Program-made: the position numbers and the translations under genes | Origin: Allomyces arbusculus | Taxonomy: Eukaryota; Blastocladiomycota; Blastocladiomycetes; Blastocladiales; Blastocladiaceae | Direction of reading: 5' to 3' | DNA length: 64,000 bases | Assembly (NCBI GenBank): GCA_027604705.1 | Contig: JADHYV010000005.1 | Coordinates: 1 to 64,000 of the forward strand | The notes under the pieces: model-generated | What the model saw: the letters and a program-made list of their open reading frames with translations, nothing else | Told to the model about the DNA's origin: nothing | The model's database searches: none | In this document: piece after piece, positions 43,801 to 57,387 of the stretch | How the letters are laid out: each line of letters opens with the position of its first letter | Position numbering within the stretch: the first letter of the stretch is position 1

Positions 43801-46800
43801 GCGATCGTGACGTGGTCCTGCTCCGCGCGGCCCTGCCAGATCAAAGGCCACGAGGTAAACTGCAGGTCCTGGTAGTGCGGCGTGATGCGCGTATCGATCG
43901 TGGCCTCCTCGGTGCGGACTGACGTGTGCGGACCCGCGTCAAACAGCGACTCGGGCAAGACGAGTCGAATGTCCTTGAGAATCGCCGTGATCATCGTGTC
44001 CTGCGGCGGCGACGGAATCGCTGGGTCGTCCTGCAAGTGCCGGCCCTCGGTCTTGTACTCTTCGAGCGTCATGAACGACGGGTAGAGGCCGACGTAGTTG
44101 TCGATCAGGATGATCAAGTACCGGACGAGGAAACCGGTCGCCGTGATGGTGCCGCCGTTGACGACCACGTCGAGCTCGAGAACATCGGGCGACTCTTCCG
44201 TGGCCTCGACGGCGTGGTACAGGTAGCTGCCGCCAATCGAAATGTGGTTCGAAGAAATGGCATCGAGAGCCTCGTTTGGCAGGAATTGACCAAACGTCGA
44301 GCATTTTGCAAACGAGAACCGGCCGAGCGCGCCCATGAGGCCGACGTTGAACTCGACAATAGAAAACTTGGGCAGATACTCCAAGAACGACAGCGTCACG
44401 GCCGCGTCGAGCGCGTCGGTACTGATCGTAAAGAAATCTACAGACTTCAAGCATGAGCGCAGTGACGCACGCGAACCAAGATGAAGGGACGGAACGCACT
44501 GTTTTCGTCGAGGTCATTGGGCACGTCAATCACGTTGAACTCGTTGATGCACAGCTGCAGCTCGACCGACTTGAAGGCGAGCTTGATTTGGTAAATGATC
44601 GGGACAAACAGCGCCAAGGGACTTGCCGGCAGCGGCATGCGCGTGTCGACCGTGCCCCAGTCTGCAACCAGGTCCTGGAACAGCGTAATGTGGTCGCGCA
44701 GGATGAACAGCGTCGGCGATGCGGCCGTGATGCCAATATCCCATGTGCGGCTCGTATTCCACTGCAGCGGCGCGGGCATGGCGACCGAGACCTGGCCAAG
44801 AGGAAAAAGAAGTCATGAGTTTTCGCGTTTCAAAAAATCGCAAAACGAACCACGCACGTTCAGGGCTGGCACCAAGACCAGCTCGGCGTAGTTGACGCTC
44901 GACGTGGCCGTGACCGACTCGAGTTCCGCCTGCACCGTCGTCGTGTACCCGTTGGGCCCAACGACCATGGGCACATTGACGGTGGCCGACGCGCCCGCGA
45001 CCCGGATATCGAGCCACCCATACGGCCGTGTCGTGGTCCCTCCCATGGCCTCGTCCTCGTCGGCCGTATATTTCGCGTCCTTGGACGGTTCGCGTGTGGG
45101 CACACGCCACAACGTCTCGTCCTCGAACCTGATCTGGAACTTGAGCGCCGGGTGGACGCGCAAGTCGCCCGGCGAGAGACGGTCCGTCGGCGTGTTGTCG
45201 CGGTGGGCGTAGGGGAAGAAAAACGACTGGAGGAATGCGCTAGCGGGTCACAAATGGTCATGAGATTTCGGTCATCGTCGCCAATGTGCGTGAGCGAAAG
45301 AAAATTCGAAAACGAACCGTTGCCGGTCGGCCCATGGGCCGTAGTGAATAGTCGCCGAGTAAAACACCAAGTCCACTCCCCATTCCGGATCAAGGTCGCC
45401 GTTGCCAATGTCGACGGCATCGGGCGCGAGATTCCTGGTCGGTTCCGACCCTGGGCAAACGCCTATCGGTAAAAAGAGGGTCAGTGACGTGATCAGACTG
45501 AATTGGCGCGATTCATCGGCCGGAAACACTAACCCGCCGTGTCCACGTAGTACGACAGCGTCAGCGAAGAGAACTCAACAATCTTGTCATGCCGCGCATA
45601 CTCTTTCGCCTCGCCCGGCCCCTGGTCGTCCTGATTGATTTGGTACCGGTTCAGGCCGTGCCACTCGGGCGGCGGCGCGCGCGCAGCTGAGCGAGTAAAC
45701 CAGTGCGCGACCCGTTCGCGCAGCTGCTTGAGAATGGGTGGACGAGCAAGCCGGTTTCTAAAGAATCCACCAATGAACGATAATATTGAGTCCAAATGTC
45801 CACATACACCCAAACACCAACGAGCAAGTTCAGAGTGGACGCGTCATACAAGTGTGACTGGCTCTGGAATGTGCTGACCTGCGTCGAGACAAACGGTGGG
45901 TTGTAGTCGACGTTCATGCGCATCTGCATTTGGCCCTTGTAGAACGCCACGTTCAGGACCGTCTTGTACGGGTCGAGGCTCGATCGGGACTGGTGCAAGG
46001 GGGGAGCGACAACCGGCCATTGTCAAAAACAGGAATTCAGCAGCGACGGAGGATGGGCGAGGCACTAAGTACCGGCACGACCGCGTACGATCCGACGGCG
46101 CGCTTCCAGTCGACGACCACGATTGTCGGCAGCTCTGGGTTCCCGAGAATGATGGACCCCTTGCCGCACTGGATCTCGACAGGCAGAATGCGCCGGAACC
46201 ACGAGTCGTCACTGGTCGCGGCGGGACGAGTAGTAGCCGGCTCTGCGAGTCGTGAACATGGACACAGGTCAAAAGCGCAACGACATTGCACAATCAAAAG
46301 TTCCACATGCGCACCATTGAGTGGATCCTGCGACGACGCCATCATGTTCACGCTCTCGGTGCTGACGGCCGAGATGGGCCGTCCCGGCGCTTGGCTGCGC
46401 TGCAGCTGCTCCTCAATGAAGTCGAACGCCGGCATCCTGTTGTACATGATCCACTCGATGCCCTTGACGCGAATGCCGATACGACACATTTTGCCCGACT
46501 GATCCATCCACGGCACTTGACCGCCGCCGTGGCCCTCCACGCCGTCGGACGGCTTGCCGGGCGGCGCACGTTGGTTCTTGGCGACATCGGCCTCGTCGAC
46601 AATGTGGAACTTCCAGTACCGGAACGTGATGTGGCCCTGCAGGATTGCAATTGTCTGGTTCTCGCCATGGTAGCGCAGATTGCGGAACGAGATGCGGCCG
46701 CCGAGAATGGCGAGCTTGATGGATTCTGAGGCAATCACGGCGCGTTCGCGCGCGCAAACCGAGGATCAGCGCTTGGGTCCGGCCGTCCCAGTTGCGCGAG

Positions 46801-47064
46801 AAATTGGGGGGCGGACGCACCGACTTCAATGTGCGCCTTGTACTTGCGCCACGTCCAGTAGGACACGACGCGGCTGAGCAGGTAGGCGAGCACGCGATTG
46901 AAGTAGAACGAAAAGAACAGGAACACGATGACAACCACTAGGCAGTAGACGAAAAACGTCCAGATGCGGTAGTCGATGATGCCGACAGCGGCACTGGCCT
47001 CGGTCGAGGCGCCCATGGATAGGAGGCCGACGCTCGCGGAGAGGCCGTCGTCGGCCCCGCCCAT
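37809..47064 (-). CDS. CSF1: Csf1/BLTP1-family bridge-like lipid transfer protein
   Basis: Nine exons: 47064-46821, 46725-46315, 46242-46073, 45989-45808, 45757-45534, 45462-45318, 45239-44858, 44791-44500 and 44437-37809, giving 2892 residues (yeast Csf1 has 2958). These proteins form a long hydrophobic groove that moves phospholipids between ER and other membranes; Csf1 supplies phosphatidylethanolamine for GPI anchors and cold growth. An N-terminal membrane helix lies at about 35-55 (FFVYCLVVVIVFLFFSFYF), as in the family. Early conserved blocks include LAILGGRISFRNLRYHGENQ, HITFRYWKFHI, IILGNPELPTIVVVDW and the joined block HYGPWADRQRAFLQSFFFP, which confirms intron 6. DLDENNFFTISTDAL confirms intron 8. 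The final exon alone encodes 2208 residues. Intron 2 (46243-46314) is 72 nt and open in frame. Intron 4 is only 50 nt. Confidence 0.88.
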
Positions 47065-48103
47065 GGTGCACTGAGTGCGGCGTTCGAGCAGGCGCTCCGA
47101 ATCGGAACACAGTGCGATCAGGCCCGCCAGTAAACTTGGATGAACGTGATGATTGATCGTTCACAATACTTGGGTCCAGGCGGTCGGTTACTCGCGCGAG
47201 ATTGGCGGCACAAGAAAAACGGGCTTCAGCGGGATTCTCGGCCCGCGTTGGCCGAGAGGTCGTCTTATGTTCAAATTGCTGATGGTCGTGCGCGGCGTGG
47301 ATGGCTGGCGGTGCTGGTGAAGCTTTGGGCATTGGTTGAGCGTCACGAGGTTGGGAGGGAGAGCCGCATGTGGGCTCTCGTCGGCTCGCCGCGACTTACT
47401 TTGCGGCGCGGCCAGCCTTTCGATCATTTCGCCGTTTACGCCACACTCTGACTCAAACCTCACAATACATTCCGTTCGCTCAACTTGGTCTTGGCCAACA
47501 GCCAAGTATCAGCCGAGTATCAGTGAGCAACCAAGCTCATGCACTCTGTGCTCACAGAGTATGTTGATAGAGAACCCCACTGGTAGCAACGTCCCCAGTC
47601 TGACATCCCAGCTGATCCTCTTGGTGAGTGAATGCCATTCCCATGTATCAAGCTTGGATTCAAGCAAGTCACCAATGCAGCGTTCTGCATCAACGCAGCG
47701 CGAGAAAGGCGGGGTTGCCCTGATCAGTGCTAGTATGTCTCATTTTCGTCGGTTCCTTTGCTTCCAGCTTGTGGCGAGTTTTTGGTTCCTGATGGGCCAG
47801 ATGTCCATCAGCATCTCAGCTGATACTCTTACCATGCTTGTGCCACCCATTGAGTGACTTCAATGAATTTTGACCACACAGGGAGGGTGCTGGAAATAGT
47901 GCAGCAGAATCAGACGAACTGGTAAACATAAGTCAAGCAGCCATAACGTTGCCAGGTAGGAATGGTCATGACAAGTATCAAACGCGGTCCTGTGGAGCCC
48001 ACGTGTGAACGACGGAGGCACCGTCCCCCACGAGCCGCCTTCCTTGGCTCAACCAAAAAAACAATTATTACCTTCTCCACGATCTCCATCTGTCCACCTT
48101 GCG
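47065..48103. other. Intergenic, AT-richer, nothing recognised
   Basis: 1039 bp between the Csf1 start (-) and the AlaRS stop (-). From about 47450 to 48000 GC content is visibly lower than in flanking genes and codon bias is absent. The best ORF (47566-47857 +) has no family resemblance. I saw no terminal repeats or target-site duplications that would mark an insertion. Confidence 0.4.
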
Positions 48104-51042
<2,939 letters not shown>

Positions 51043-51296
51043 TTTGGCTGCAGCAACTATAGAATTCGCGAGCTTGCAGCAAGTTTGGTCGCAAAGTGGT
51101 CGTGTCCAGGTCGATTTGTGTTGGCACTTGGCAGCAAGGAGCGAACAACAACAGGGGGTCTTGACTACAGCAGCAAGTCGTGATCAACGTCTGTGTCAGT
51201 CGCACGTGCCATTCAATCATTCCCCCTTACCTCTCTTTGCGAGCCGCACTCGTCACAACTTGATCTGCAACCTTCAATATCCCCAGCAAGTTGACC
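51043..51296. promoter_or_regulatory. Compact divergent promoter
   Basis: Only 254 bp separate the divergent AlaRS and PPIH start codons, so both promoters must overlap or abut. No sharp motif was identified. Confidence 0.5.
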
Positions 51297-52139
51297 ATGA
51301 GCTCGGTAGCAAGTTCCAGCAATGTATCGGGCGCCGCGTCGGCGTCCACTTTCGCTGCCAAGCAGCCGAATCCCATCGTGTTCATGGACGTGTCGATGGG
51401 CGGGCAGCCCGTCGGCCGGTTGAAGATGGAGTTGTTTGCCGACACGTGCCCGAAAACCGCGGAAAACATGCGCCAATTTTGCACGGGGGAGCATCGTCGT
51501 AACGGACAGCCAATTGGATACAAAAACGCGACGTTCCACCGGTGCGTCGCTGTTGCTGTTTACAGCGTTCGACGTGGATCAATGGACGAGCACTGACTCT
51601 TTTCGACTATATTCGTGCGCATTGTTTAGTGTGATCAAGGTACGACCTCTGGACGTGAGGTGATCGTCAAGCGTGCCATGGACGCTGCTCAAACAGGTGC
51701 TCTCGCATGGTCACCCTCTCTCCCTTTAGGATTTCATGGTGCAGGGCGGCGACTTTATCAAGGGCGACGGCACGGGCCGCACGTGCATCTACGGCGGTGA
51801 GACGTTCCCGGACGAGAACTTTATCCACCACCACGACGGCCCGGGCCTGCTGTCCATGGCCAACTCCGGACCCGACTCGAACGGTTGCCAGGTGCGCTTG
51901 GTTATCCTCTTGTTCAGTCACTTTTCCACAAACGGTGGAGATTGACGGCTTCACTCTTTTCTCGCGAGTTTTTCATCACCTGCAACAAGGCCGAGTTCTT
52001 GGACGGCAAGCATGTTGTGTTTGGACGATTGGCCGACTCGGCGTCGCTGCTGACGCTGCGCAAGATCGAGGCGGTCGTGACGGGCCCAAACAACCGGCCC
52101 AAGTTGCCGATTGTCATTACCGAGTGTGGGGAAATGTAA
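51297..52139 (+). CDS. Cyclophilin H (PPIH/USA-CYP), spliceosomal
   Basis: Exons 51297-51541, 51630-51639, 51730-51891 and 51969-52139 give 195 residues (human PPIH has 177). It is a peptidyl-prolyl isomerase that binds PRP4/PRP3 in the U4/U6-U5 tri-snRNP. Matches include [75 protein letters not shown] and [17 protein letters not shown], the last being the PPIH-specific C-terminus. Exon 2 is a 10-nt microexon that completes Arg and adds V-I-K; without it the catalytic FHRVIKDF motif (active-site Arg) is destroyed and the frame shifts. Introns are 88, 90 and 77 nt. The N-terminal 30 residues are a Ser/Ala-rich extension. Confidence 0.93.
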
Positions 52140-52577
52140 ATAGATGCGTCGCTTGGAGTAGATACATTGTTGTTTTGCGTGCAGCCGTGAACTGGCAGGC
52201 CGACTGAGGGCCTGGCGGGTTGGGCTGGCCGTTCATGTTCCAACCACCGCGGCCGGCCCGTGCAGGGTCGGGTGGACGAGCAGGAAAGGATCGAAGGGCA
52301 GGAGCGGCATGGACGAAGAGCATCAGCGCTTGGATGCGTTCTGGTTTGCGAACCATCTGACACGCTTTGACAGGTTTGGCACGGCCGGTCTCAGCGCAAC
52401 GAACATGCAGCACCGAGCCGGCGCCACGACCGTCATGATCCCCGCAAACGATCCTCGATCCTCGAGTCGACGGCCTCGTCACCGATCGCACCGTCGTCGT
52501 CGTCTGCACGCATCAGCTCGCTCCCAACCTCGCTCCGAACCAGAGCTCCCACAACAGCAAGACCAGCGCAGACCATC
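52140..52577. promoter_or_regulatory. Intergenic between PPIH and Svf1-like gene
   Basis: 438 bp between two + strand genes, holding the PPIH 3' UTR and the Svf1-like promoter. No specific motif was recognised. Confidence 0.4.
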
Positions 52578-53732
52578 ATGGCGACCGCACCGACCGCAAC
52601 CGCAATCGCAACGCCGGTGCCCGCCGACGACGCGCTTCTGATCCACAAGGGGTCTGGATACTCGGAGGCGCTGACCTGGTACCTGTACCCGGAATCCGGC
52701 GGCGGGCTCGCCTACATCCAAGTGGCCTACTCGCAAGTCGGGTACCTACGCTTCGGGGTCAGCATACGCGCGGCGATCCCACGGCTGAAACCCTCTTTTG
52801 GTAGCCTCTCGCCCATTTCGCAAATCACAGCCTACGTCTCGACGCCAACCACCACGTACTTCCGGTCCGAGAACCACGGTGGGACCGCGCTCGTCCTGAA
52901 CGATGGCGGCACGGGCGCCTCCGGCTTCACGTGCGGGACCGGTTCGTCCAAGATCACCGTCACCCGCACACGCATCAACGGCGACGACGTGCAGTACACG
53001 ATCACCCTCGCCCTGCGCGACCTCACGGGCACCTACACATTCACGCAGCCGGCGGGCGCGATGGTGCGCGTGAACGACGGCACCGTTCCCGTCCTGGACG
53101 GCGCGTATCTCGCGCAAGCCTATGGTCTGCGCGCATCCGTCACGGGCACGTTGCAGATCCATGGCAAGGACGTATCTGTCGCAGGCCGTGGCGCGCTCGT
53201 GCACCAGTACCAGTCGACGGCGCCGTACAAGCTCGGCGCGCAGTGGGGGTTTCTCGCGTACCAAGGTGCCGAGTGCGCGATTTTGAGTATTTCCGGGACG
53301 ACCCCGACGGGCGCAGCGTTTGGGACGCTCGCAATTGATTTGAAAGGGAAGCGGTACGCCGCGTCGACGGTCGCGTTCCGGATCGACGCGAGCGAGGTGG
53401 ACCCGGAGTCCAAGTACGCCGTGGCGACGCGCGGAGTCGTGACGGCCATGGCAACCGCCGACGGCGGGGATACGGTGGAGGTGGAGGCGCGGTTTGCCAT
53501 GGACAAGCGGCACGTGCGCCGGATTGATGTGTTAAGTGAGCTGCCATGGCTGCTGCGCAAGGCAATCCAGGTGCTCGTCTCGAAGCCGTATGTCTACCAG
53601 CACGTGGTTGGGCGCGGCGCGCCAGATGTGGGAGAGACGATCGAGGTGGTCGTGAAGAAGGGCGGCGAGGAGGTGGTGCGCGAAAAGGACGGGACCGCGC
53701 TCGTTGAGGTCACCTTCACAAACCCAATTTGA
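52578..53732 (+). CDS. SVF1: Svf1-like protein
   Basis: 384 residues, intronless. Svf1 has a double lipocalin-like fold; in yeast it supports survival under oxidative stress and carries ceramide from ER to Golgi. Family features: an early W-Y-L-Y with GGGLAYIQVAYSQVGY, SPISQITAYVSTPTTTYFRS, a middle KITVTRTRINGDDVQYTITL strand pair, and in the second half HQYQSTAPYKLGAQWGFLAY with GTLAIDLKGKRYAAS. The C-terminus (QVLVSKPYVYQHVVGRG ... VEVTFTNPI) matches the last barrel strands. The length equals yeast Svf1 (about 480) minus N-terminal and loop segments. The Met at 52578 is the only plausible start. Confidence 0.8.
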   Translation: MATAPTATAIATPVPADDALLIHKGSGYSEALTWYLYPESGGGLAYIQVAYSQVGYLRFGVSIRAAIPRLKPSFGSLSPISQITAYVSTPTTTYFRSENHGGTALVLNDGGTGASGFTCGTGSSKITVTRTRINGDDVQYTITLALRDLTGTYTFTQPAGAMVRVNDGTVPVLDGAYLAQAYGLRASVTGTLQIHGKDVSVAGRGALVHQYQSTAPYKLGAQWGFLAYQGAECAILSISGTTPTGAAFGTLAIDLKGKRYAASTVAFRIDASEVDPESKYAVATRGVVTAMATADGGDTVEVEARFAMDKRHVRRIDVLSELPWLLRKAIQVLVSKPYVYQHVVGRGAPDVGETIEVVVKKGGEEVVREKDGTALVEVTFTNPI

Positions 53733-54344
53733 GGAGGTGGTTTGGACAAACGCCCAAGGCGATCGCGAGCGGGGACGGAGCGTCGCGCATTCGCGTCGAG
53801 GAAACCAGACTGATGCGATTCGAGGACGGTCTATATTTATCGCTGTATTGATGAACAATGCGCGTTGCGCGCTCCTTGGCCTTCACTCCACCCCATCGTC
53901 TCGGCCTCGTCGGTCTCGGTGGTTCACCGCCAATCCTCAGAATGAGAACCTCGCTGTCGTCGGGCCGTCGACATCAGCAGCAACCTTGTCTCGCGTCGCC
54001 TGAGAGACGCGTTGTTGCAGGGCATGCTTGAGTGTGCTCCTGCACCATCTTCGACAGCGCGACTTTACGTCCCTGCCGGCCGCTGAAACGAGTCAACTGC
54101 GCGCGATTATAACCGACCTCAGAGCACACGCTGCAAACGGACGCAGGCGCCTGTGTTGCTCTCATTGAAAGCCGTGCGGCAGGAATGAAATGGCTTTGGG
54201 TTGAGTCAACTGCAAAGTCGACCTGCGTGGCGTGGCCGACCAGTTCAAAACCCCGCCGCCGGTACGCACAGCCTCTTCGCCAACAGACCGTCCGTCGCGA
54301 GCAAGCTAAGTCGTGCCTGCACCCGCGGCGACCCTCATTCCGCC
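53733..54344. other. Intergenic, nothing recognised
   Basis: 612 bp between the Svf1-like stop and the next start. Includes a TATATTTATCG stretch near 53831, plausible 3' processing signal. An in-frame extension upstream of 54345 exists (to 54201) but is not convincing. Confidence 0.4.
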
Positions 54345-55307
54345 ATGATGACCGTCCACGCCGACTTTGACCGCGCGCACCGCGACCGGCCCGTGCCCGT
54401 GCCGGCGATGGCCGCGGCTGCCGGTGCCGCCGCGCACGACGACAACCACGTCCACGCACGCGAACGGTCGCCACAGCGGCCCCTGTCGTACATCACGGCC
54501 CCAGCTCCTTCTGTGACTGTTTCCGCCGTTCCCGCGAGCCATACCGTGCCGGATTCGATGGCCGTCGACCCCGCTGCCGCCACCGCCGAGACCAGCAACA
54601 ACAACGACCTCTACGTGATCGATCCGCGCCCCGTCTTGCCAACACCCACAACCTGGACCCCGTCCTTCCTCTTGCCGCCGCCGCACGAACTCACCTGCGA
54701 GACCTGCCGGGCGCTCGCCTTGGCCTCTCTAACTGCGTCTGCCCCGCACGTCACTGCGACCCCGACCTCCCCCGCCGCCGCGGCGCGCGCATTCGGCCCG
54801 GGGGTTCTGCGCGTCCTGGCGCCGTGGCTCAGCTTCATGCCCTCCCGCGCGGCCGTCGCGCGGTCGTGGGTCGCACACTGGTCGCACGGCACACCCATCC
54901 GGCACGACGACGACGCGACCGTCCTATCGGTGACAACTGCGTTCGGGACAGCGTTGCGCGAAATGCTGAAGGAGCGGCGGGTGAAAACGCTCAAGTCGGC
55001 GTTGCACTGGCTCGTGTTCTTTGCGCTTCCGCGCGACGCGGCGAGGATTGTTCCGGAACCGGTCCGCTGGGTCGCTGCGGAAAGGGCGATTTGGGCGGTT
55101 GCGGCGGACGGCGGCGTGGTGGTGCTGCCGACGCGCGGCCGTGGGATGCGGCGGCAGCAGAAGATGCAGCAGGTGGAGGAGTGTGCAGTGGTGGGCCGCG
55201 CAACGATGTGCTGTCCTCATGCACCAATGGCCGCCGCGGCCGAGGGCGGTGGTGGGGACGGGAGTGAATGGGAGGTTTGGGCAGCCGACGCGGTCGCGGC
55301 GGCGTGA
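54345..55307 (+). CDS. Hypothetical protein, Ala-rich
   Basis: 320 residues from the first of two adjacent ATGs (MMTVHADFDRAHRDRP). I do not recognise it. Residues 1-100 are His/Ala/Pro-rich. A more ordered middle part has ELTCETCRALALASL (a CxxC pair), RVLAPWLSFMPSRAAVARSW and a helical segment LKSALHWLVFFALPRDAARI. The end is Gly/Ala-rich with scattered Cys (ATMCCPHAP). No signal peptide or clear membrane helix is seen. Strong codon bias toward G/C third positions and the ordered hydrophobic segments suggest a real gene. It is convergent with the zinc-binding protein gene at 55771. Confidence 0.55.
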   Translation: MMTVHADFDRAHRDRPVPVPAMAAAAGAAAHDDNHVHARERSPQRPLSYITAPAPSVTVSAVPASHTVPDSMAVDPAAATAETSNNNDLYVIDPRPVLPTPTTWTPSFLLPPPHELTCETCRALALASLTASAPHVTATPTSPAAAARAFGPGVLRVLAPWLSFMPSRAAVARSWVAHWSHGTPIRHDDDATVLSVTTAFGTALREMLKERRVKTLKSALHWLVFFALPRDAARIVPEPVRWVAAERAIWAVAADGGVVVLPTRGRGMRRQQKMQQVEECAVVGRATMCCPHAPMAAAAEGGGGDGSEWEVWAADAVAAA

Positions 55308-55770
55308 ATGATGGATGGACGAAAGAGAGGGAGGGAGAAGAGACGTGGTATGCGTATCATATTTCGAATTTAAGGCAGGGCAAAAAACTTTGAAAAAAAA
55401 ACGAGACGGGATGGGACGAGGCATCAACGTCAGACTGCGCTCGAGCAGTGAAGGCTCGAGCAAGAGAGGAAGGGGAAGAAAGAGAAGGAGCGGCGATGAA
55501 AGCGGCAAAGAAAGCGCAAGGCCGGTAATAAAAAGAGGTGAGGGAGGACCGAAGCTCGCTAAGTCAAAGGATGGGAGCACCGACACCAACGACGATGAGG
55601 TCAGGCCGCGCATTGATAAGAATAGGGAGGAGCCATGCCGGGCACCGGCTGGCGGGTGCGACGAGTCAAGTCGAAAACGGGGCACGGGAACGAGCAAGCG
55701 GGCACGAGACGAGTCGAGGCACGGGACGCGAGGGAGCCAGCATGTCGAATCTTGGCACGTCGTGGCCCGA
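55308..55770. other. Convergent 3' intergenic, purine-rich
   Basis: 463 bp between two convergent stops. The + strand is A/G-rich (GAAAGAGAGGGAGGGAGAAG, AAAAAAAAACGAGACGGG). ORFs reading through it are spurious. Confidence 0.45.
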
Positions 55771-57387
55771 TCACAGCTTCTCGCATGTGTAAGTCCCGCC
55801 AAAGCACCGCTCACACTTGACCTGCCCGTCGTCGACGACGTTCTCGGCGGGCACATAGTAGCACGCCGTGCACCGCAGCCCGTGCCGCGCAAACAGGTCC
55901 GCGCACACTTCGCACAGTGCTTCGGAACTCGGCTCGTCGCGTGTTGCCTCGGGCGCGGGCGCAGCGTGCGTCGCGTTATACGCGGCCGACGTGATGGCAG
56001 CAGCACGGCGCGCGGCGTGTCGCGTAGAACTGCCGCGCGCGTGTGCAGCCCACGAGGCGACGACGGGCGGCTTGGAGGTCACATAGTCGTTGGCGCACGA
56101 GTAGCACTGCGCCGTGTACATGACTTGGCCGTCAATGACGACGGTCGCAGCGGGCGGCGGCGACGAGCGCACGGGAGAACGACGGCGTTTCTTGGCAGCG
56201 GGCTTGGTGGGCTTGGCGGTCCCGGCTGCTGCTTCTGCTGCTGCTGCTGCTGCTGATGCTGATGCTCCTGCTGCTGCTGCGGCCAATGATCCTGCGTCGG
56301 TACTGGAGGTGGAACTGGCAGTGGCGGATGGTGGCGCCGAGACGGTCTCGTCAGTACTTGACCGCCGGCGCTTCGAGTCAGCCGCCGACGACCCTGCCGG
56401 TCGGCGACGCTTGCTCCCACCGTTGGCGTTGGGCGACCTGGGCTGAGCGTGCTCGTCACTGCGCGGCGAGGACACTTGCGGCAGGTCGGGCAAGAGCACG
56501 TCAGACGACTGCGGTGGGGTCGGGAACAGGCCTGCGAGCGAGCTCGACCCGACCGACGTGAGCGGTGACGACGGCGGCAGCTCGACTGCGTCCATTTGCA
56601 CCTCGTCATGGTGTACCGCCGCCGCAGGGAACCGGGGGTGGTGGTGGTGGTGCGTCACGACCGTGAGTGCCGGTCGCGAGGTGGCGAGCGGGGACGAGAG
56701 CGGGGACGGCCACCGCGCAGAAGGCGCTGGCAGGGAGGTCGCGGTCACGACGGTGGTGGAGGCCGCCGGGTCGGATGACTCGTACTCAGCTCGGGGTGCG
56801 GCGCGCACGGATGAGACGGGGGGCTCGGCAGCGGGCGCGACGTGGTTGACGACGACCACAGCAGCAGTAGCGGCTTGGGCGGCGGCAGCCGATCCAGCAG
56901 CGTCGCGGAGTGGCGGAACGAGCGGGGTCATGGGCGGCGTGAGCACGACCGACTCGTCGTCCTGCAATGTCGCGGCCGAGGTGGCAGGATGATGTGGCGG
57001 TTGATGTGCGGTGGTGGTGGGCGCCGAGTCGGGCGGCGCCGACGCACCGCGACAGCTGGCCGAGTCGCTCGTGTCGCTCGAGTCGGGCGAGACGGGCATC
57101 AGCGCCGCGGCAGTCGCAGCCGCCGCCGCAGCAGCAGCATCGGCATCAGCAGCCGCGAGGGTGGCAGCGGCCGAGAGCAGCAGGTCGGCGACGGAGGCCT
57201 CGCGCAAGATGCGCTGGTAGAGCCCCTTGCGCTCGACGGGCGCGGCTGGCACAAACTCGAGCTTGTCGTTGAGGTTGCCGTGCGAGAAGACGACGCCGGG
57301 CAGCGCAGCGAGGCAGCGCGCCGAGAGCGGCGGCGCCTGCTTACGGCGCGAGCGGCGCGAGGGCGCGGGGGCGGGCGTTGTGGTCAT
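55771..57387 (-). CDS. Unrecognised protein with C-terminal paired-cysteine zinc module
   Basis: 538 residues from ATG 57387 (MTTTPAPAPSRRSRRKQAPP). Near the N-terminus is an ordered block, LPGVVFSHGNLNDKLEFVPA then RKGLYQRILREASVADLLLS. The centre is Ala/Ser/Pro-rich with poly-Ala runs and basic clusters (KRRRPAGSS, KKRRRSPVRS) that could be nuclear signals. The last 110 residues hold CYSC, then CEVC, CTAC and CERC pairs, ending in GGTYTCEKL, a pattern of at least two zinc-ribbon-like sites somewhat like GATA or LIM-type fingers but with spacing I cannot assign. A nuclear DNA- or protein-binding role is inference from the basic clusters and cysteines. Confidence 0.65.
   Translation of the reverse strand: MTTTPAPAPSRRSRRKQAPPLSARCLAALPGVVFSHGNLNDKLEFVPAAPVERKGLYQRILREASVADLLLSAAATLAAADADAAAAAAAATAAALMPVSPDSSDTSDSASCRGASAPPDSAPTTTAHQPPHHPATSAATLQDDESVVLTPPMTPLVPPLRDAAGSAAAAQAATAAVVVVNHVAPAAEPPVSSVRAAPRAEYESSDPAASTTVVTATSLPAPSARWPSPLSSPLATSRPALTVVTHHHHHPRFPAAAVHHDEVQMDAVELPPSSPLTSVGSSSLAGLFPTPPQSSDVLLPDLPQVSSPRSDEHAQPRSPNANGGSKRRRPAGSSAADSKRRRSSTDETVSAPPSATASSTSSTDAGSLAAAAAGASASAAAAAAEAAAGTAKPTKPAAKKRRRSPVRSSPPPAATVVIDGQVMYTAQCYSCANDYVTSKPPVVASWAAHARGSSTRHAARRAAAITSAAYNATHAAPAPEATRDEPSSEALCEVCADLFARHGLRCTACYYVPAENVVDDGQVKCERCFGGTYTCEKL

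Noticed and set aside
42771-43922. 383-codon + strand ORF within the Csf1 locus
   Set aside because: It is antisense to the single 6.6-kb Csf1 exon and has no recognisable domain.
47566-47857. ORF of about 97 codons on + in the Csf1-AlaRS interval
   Set aside because: Codon usage is unlike neighbouring genes and nothing in the translation resembles a known protein.
47450-48000. Low-GC island between Csf1 and AlaRS as a mobile element
   Set aside because: I found no terminal repeats, target duplication, transposase or reverse transcriptase frames.
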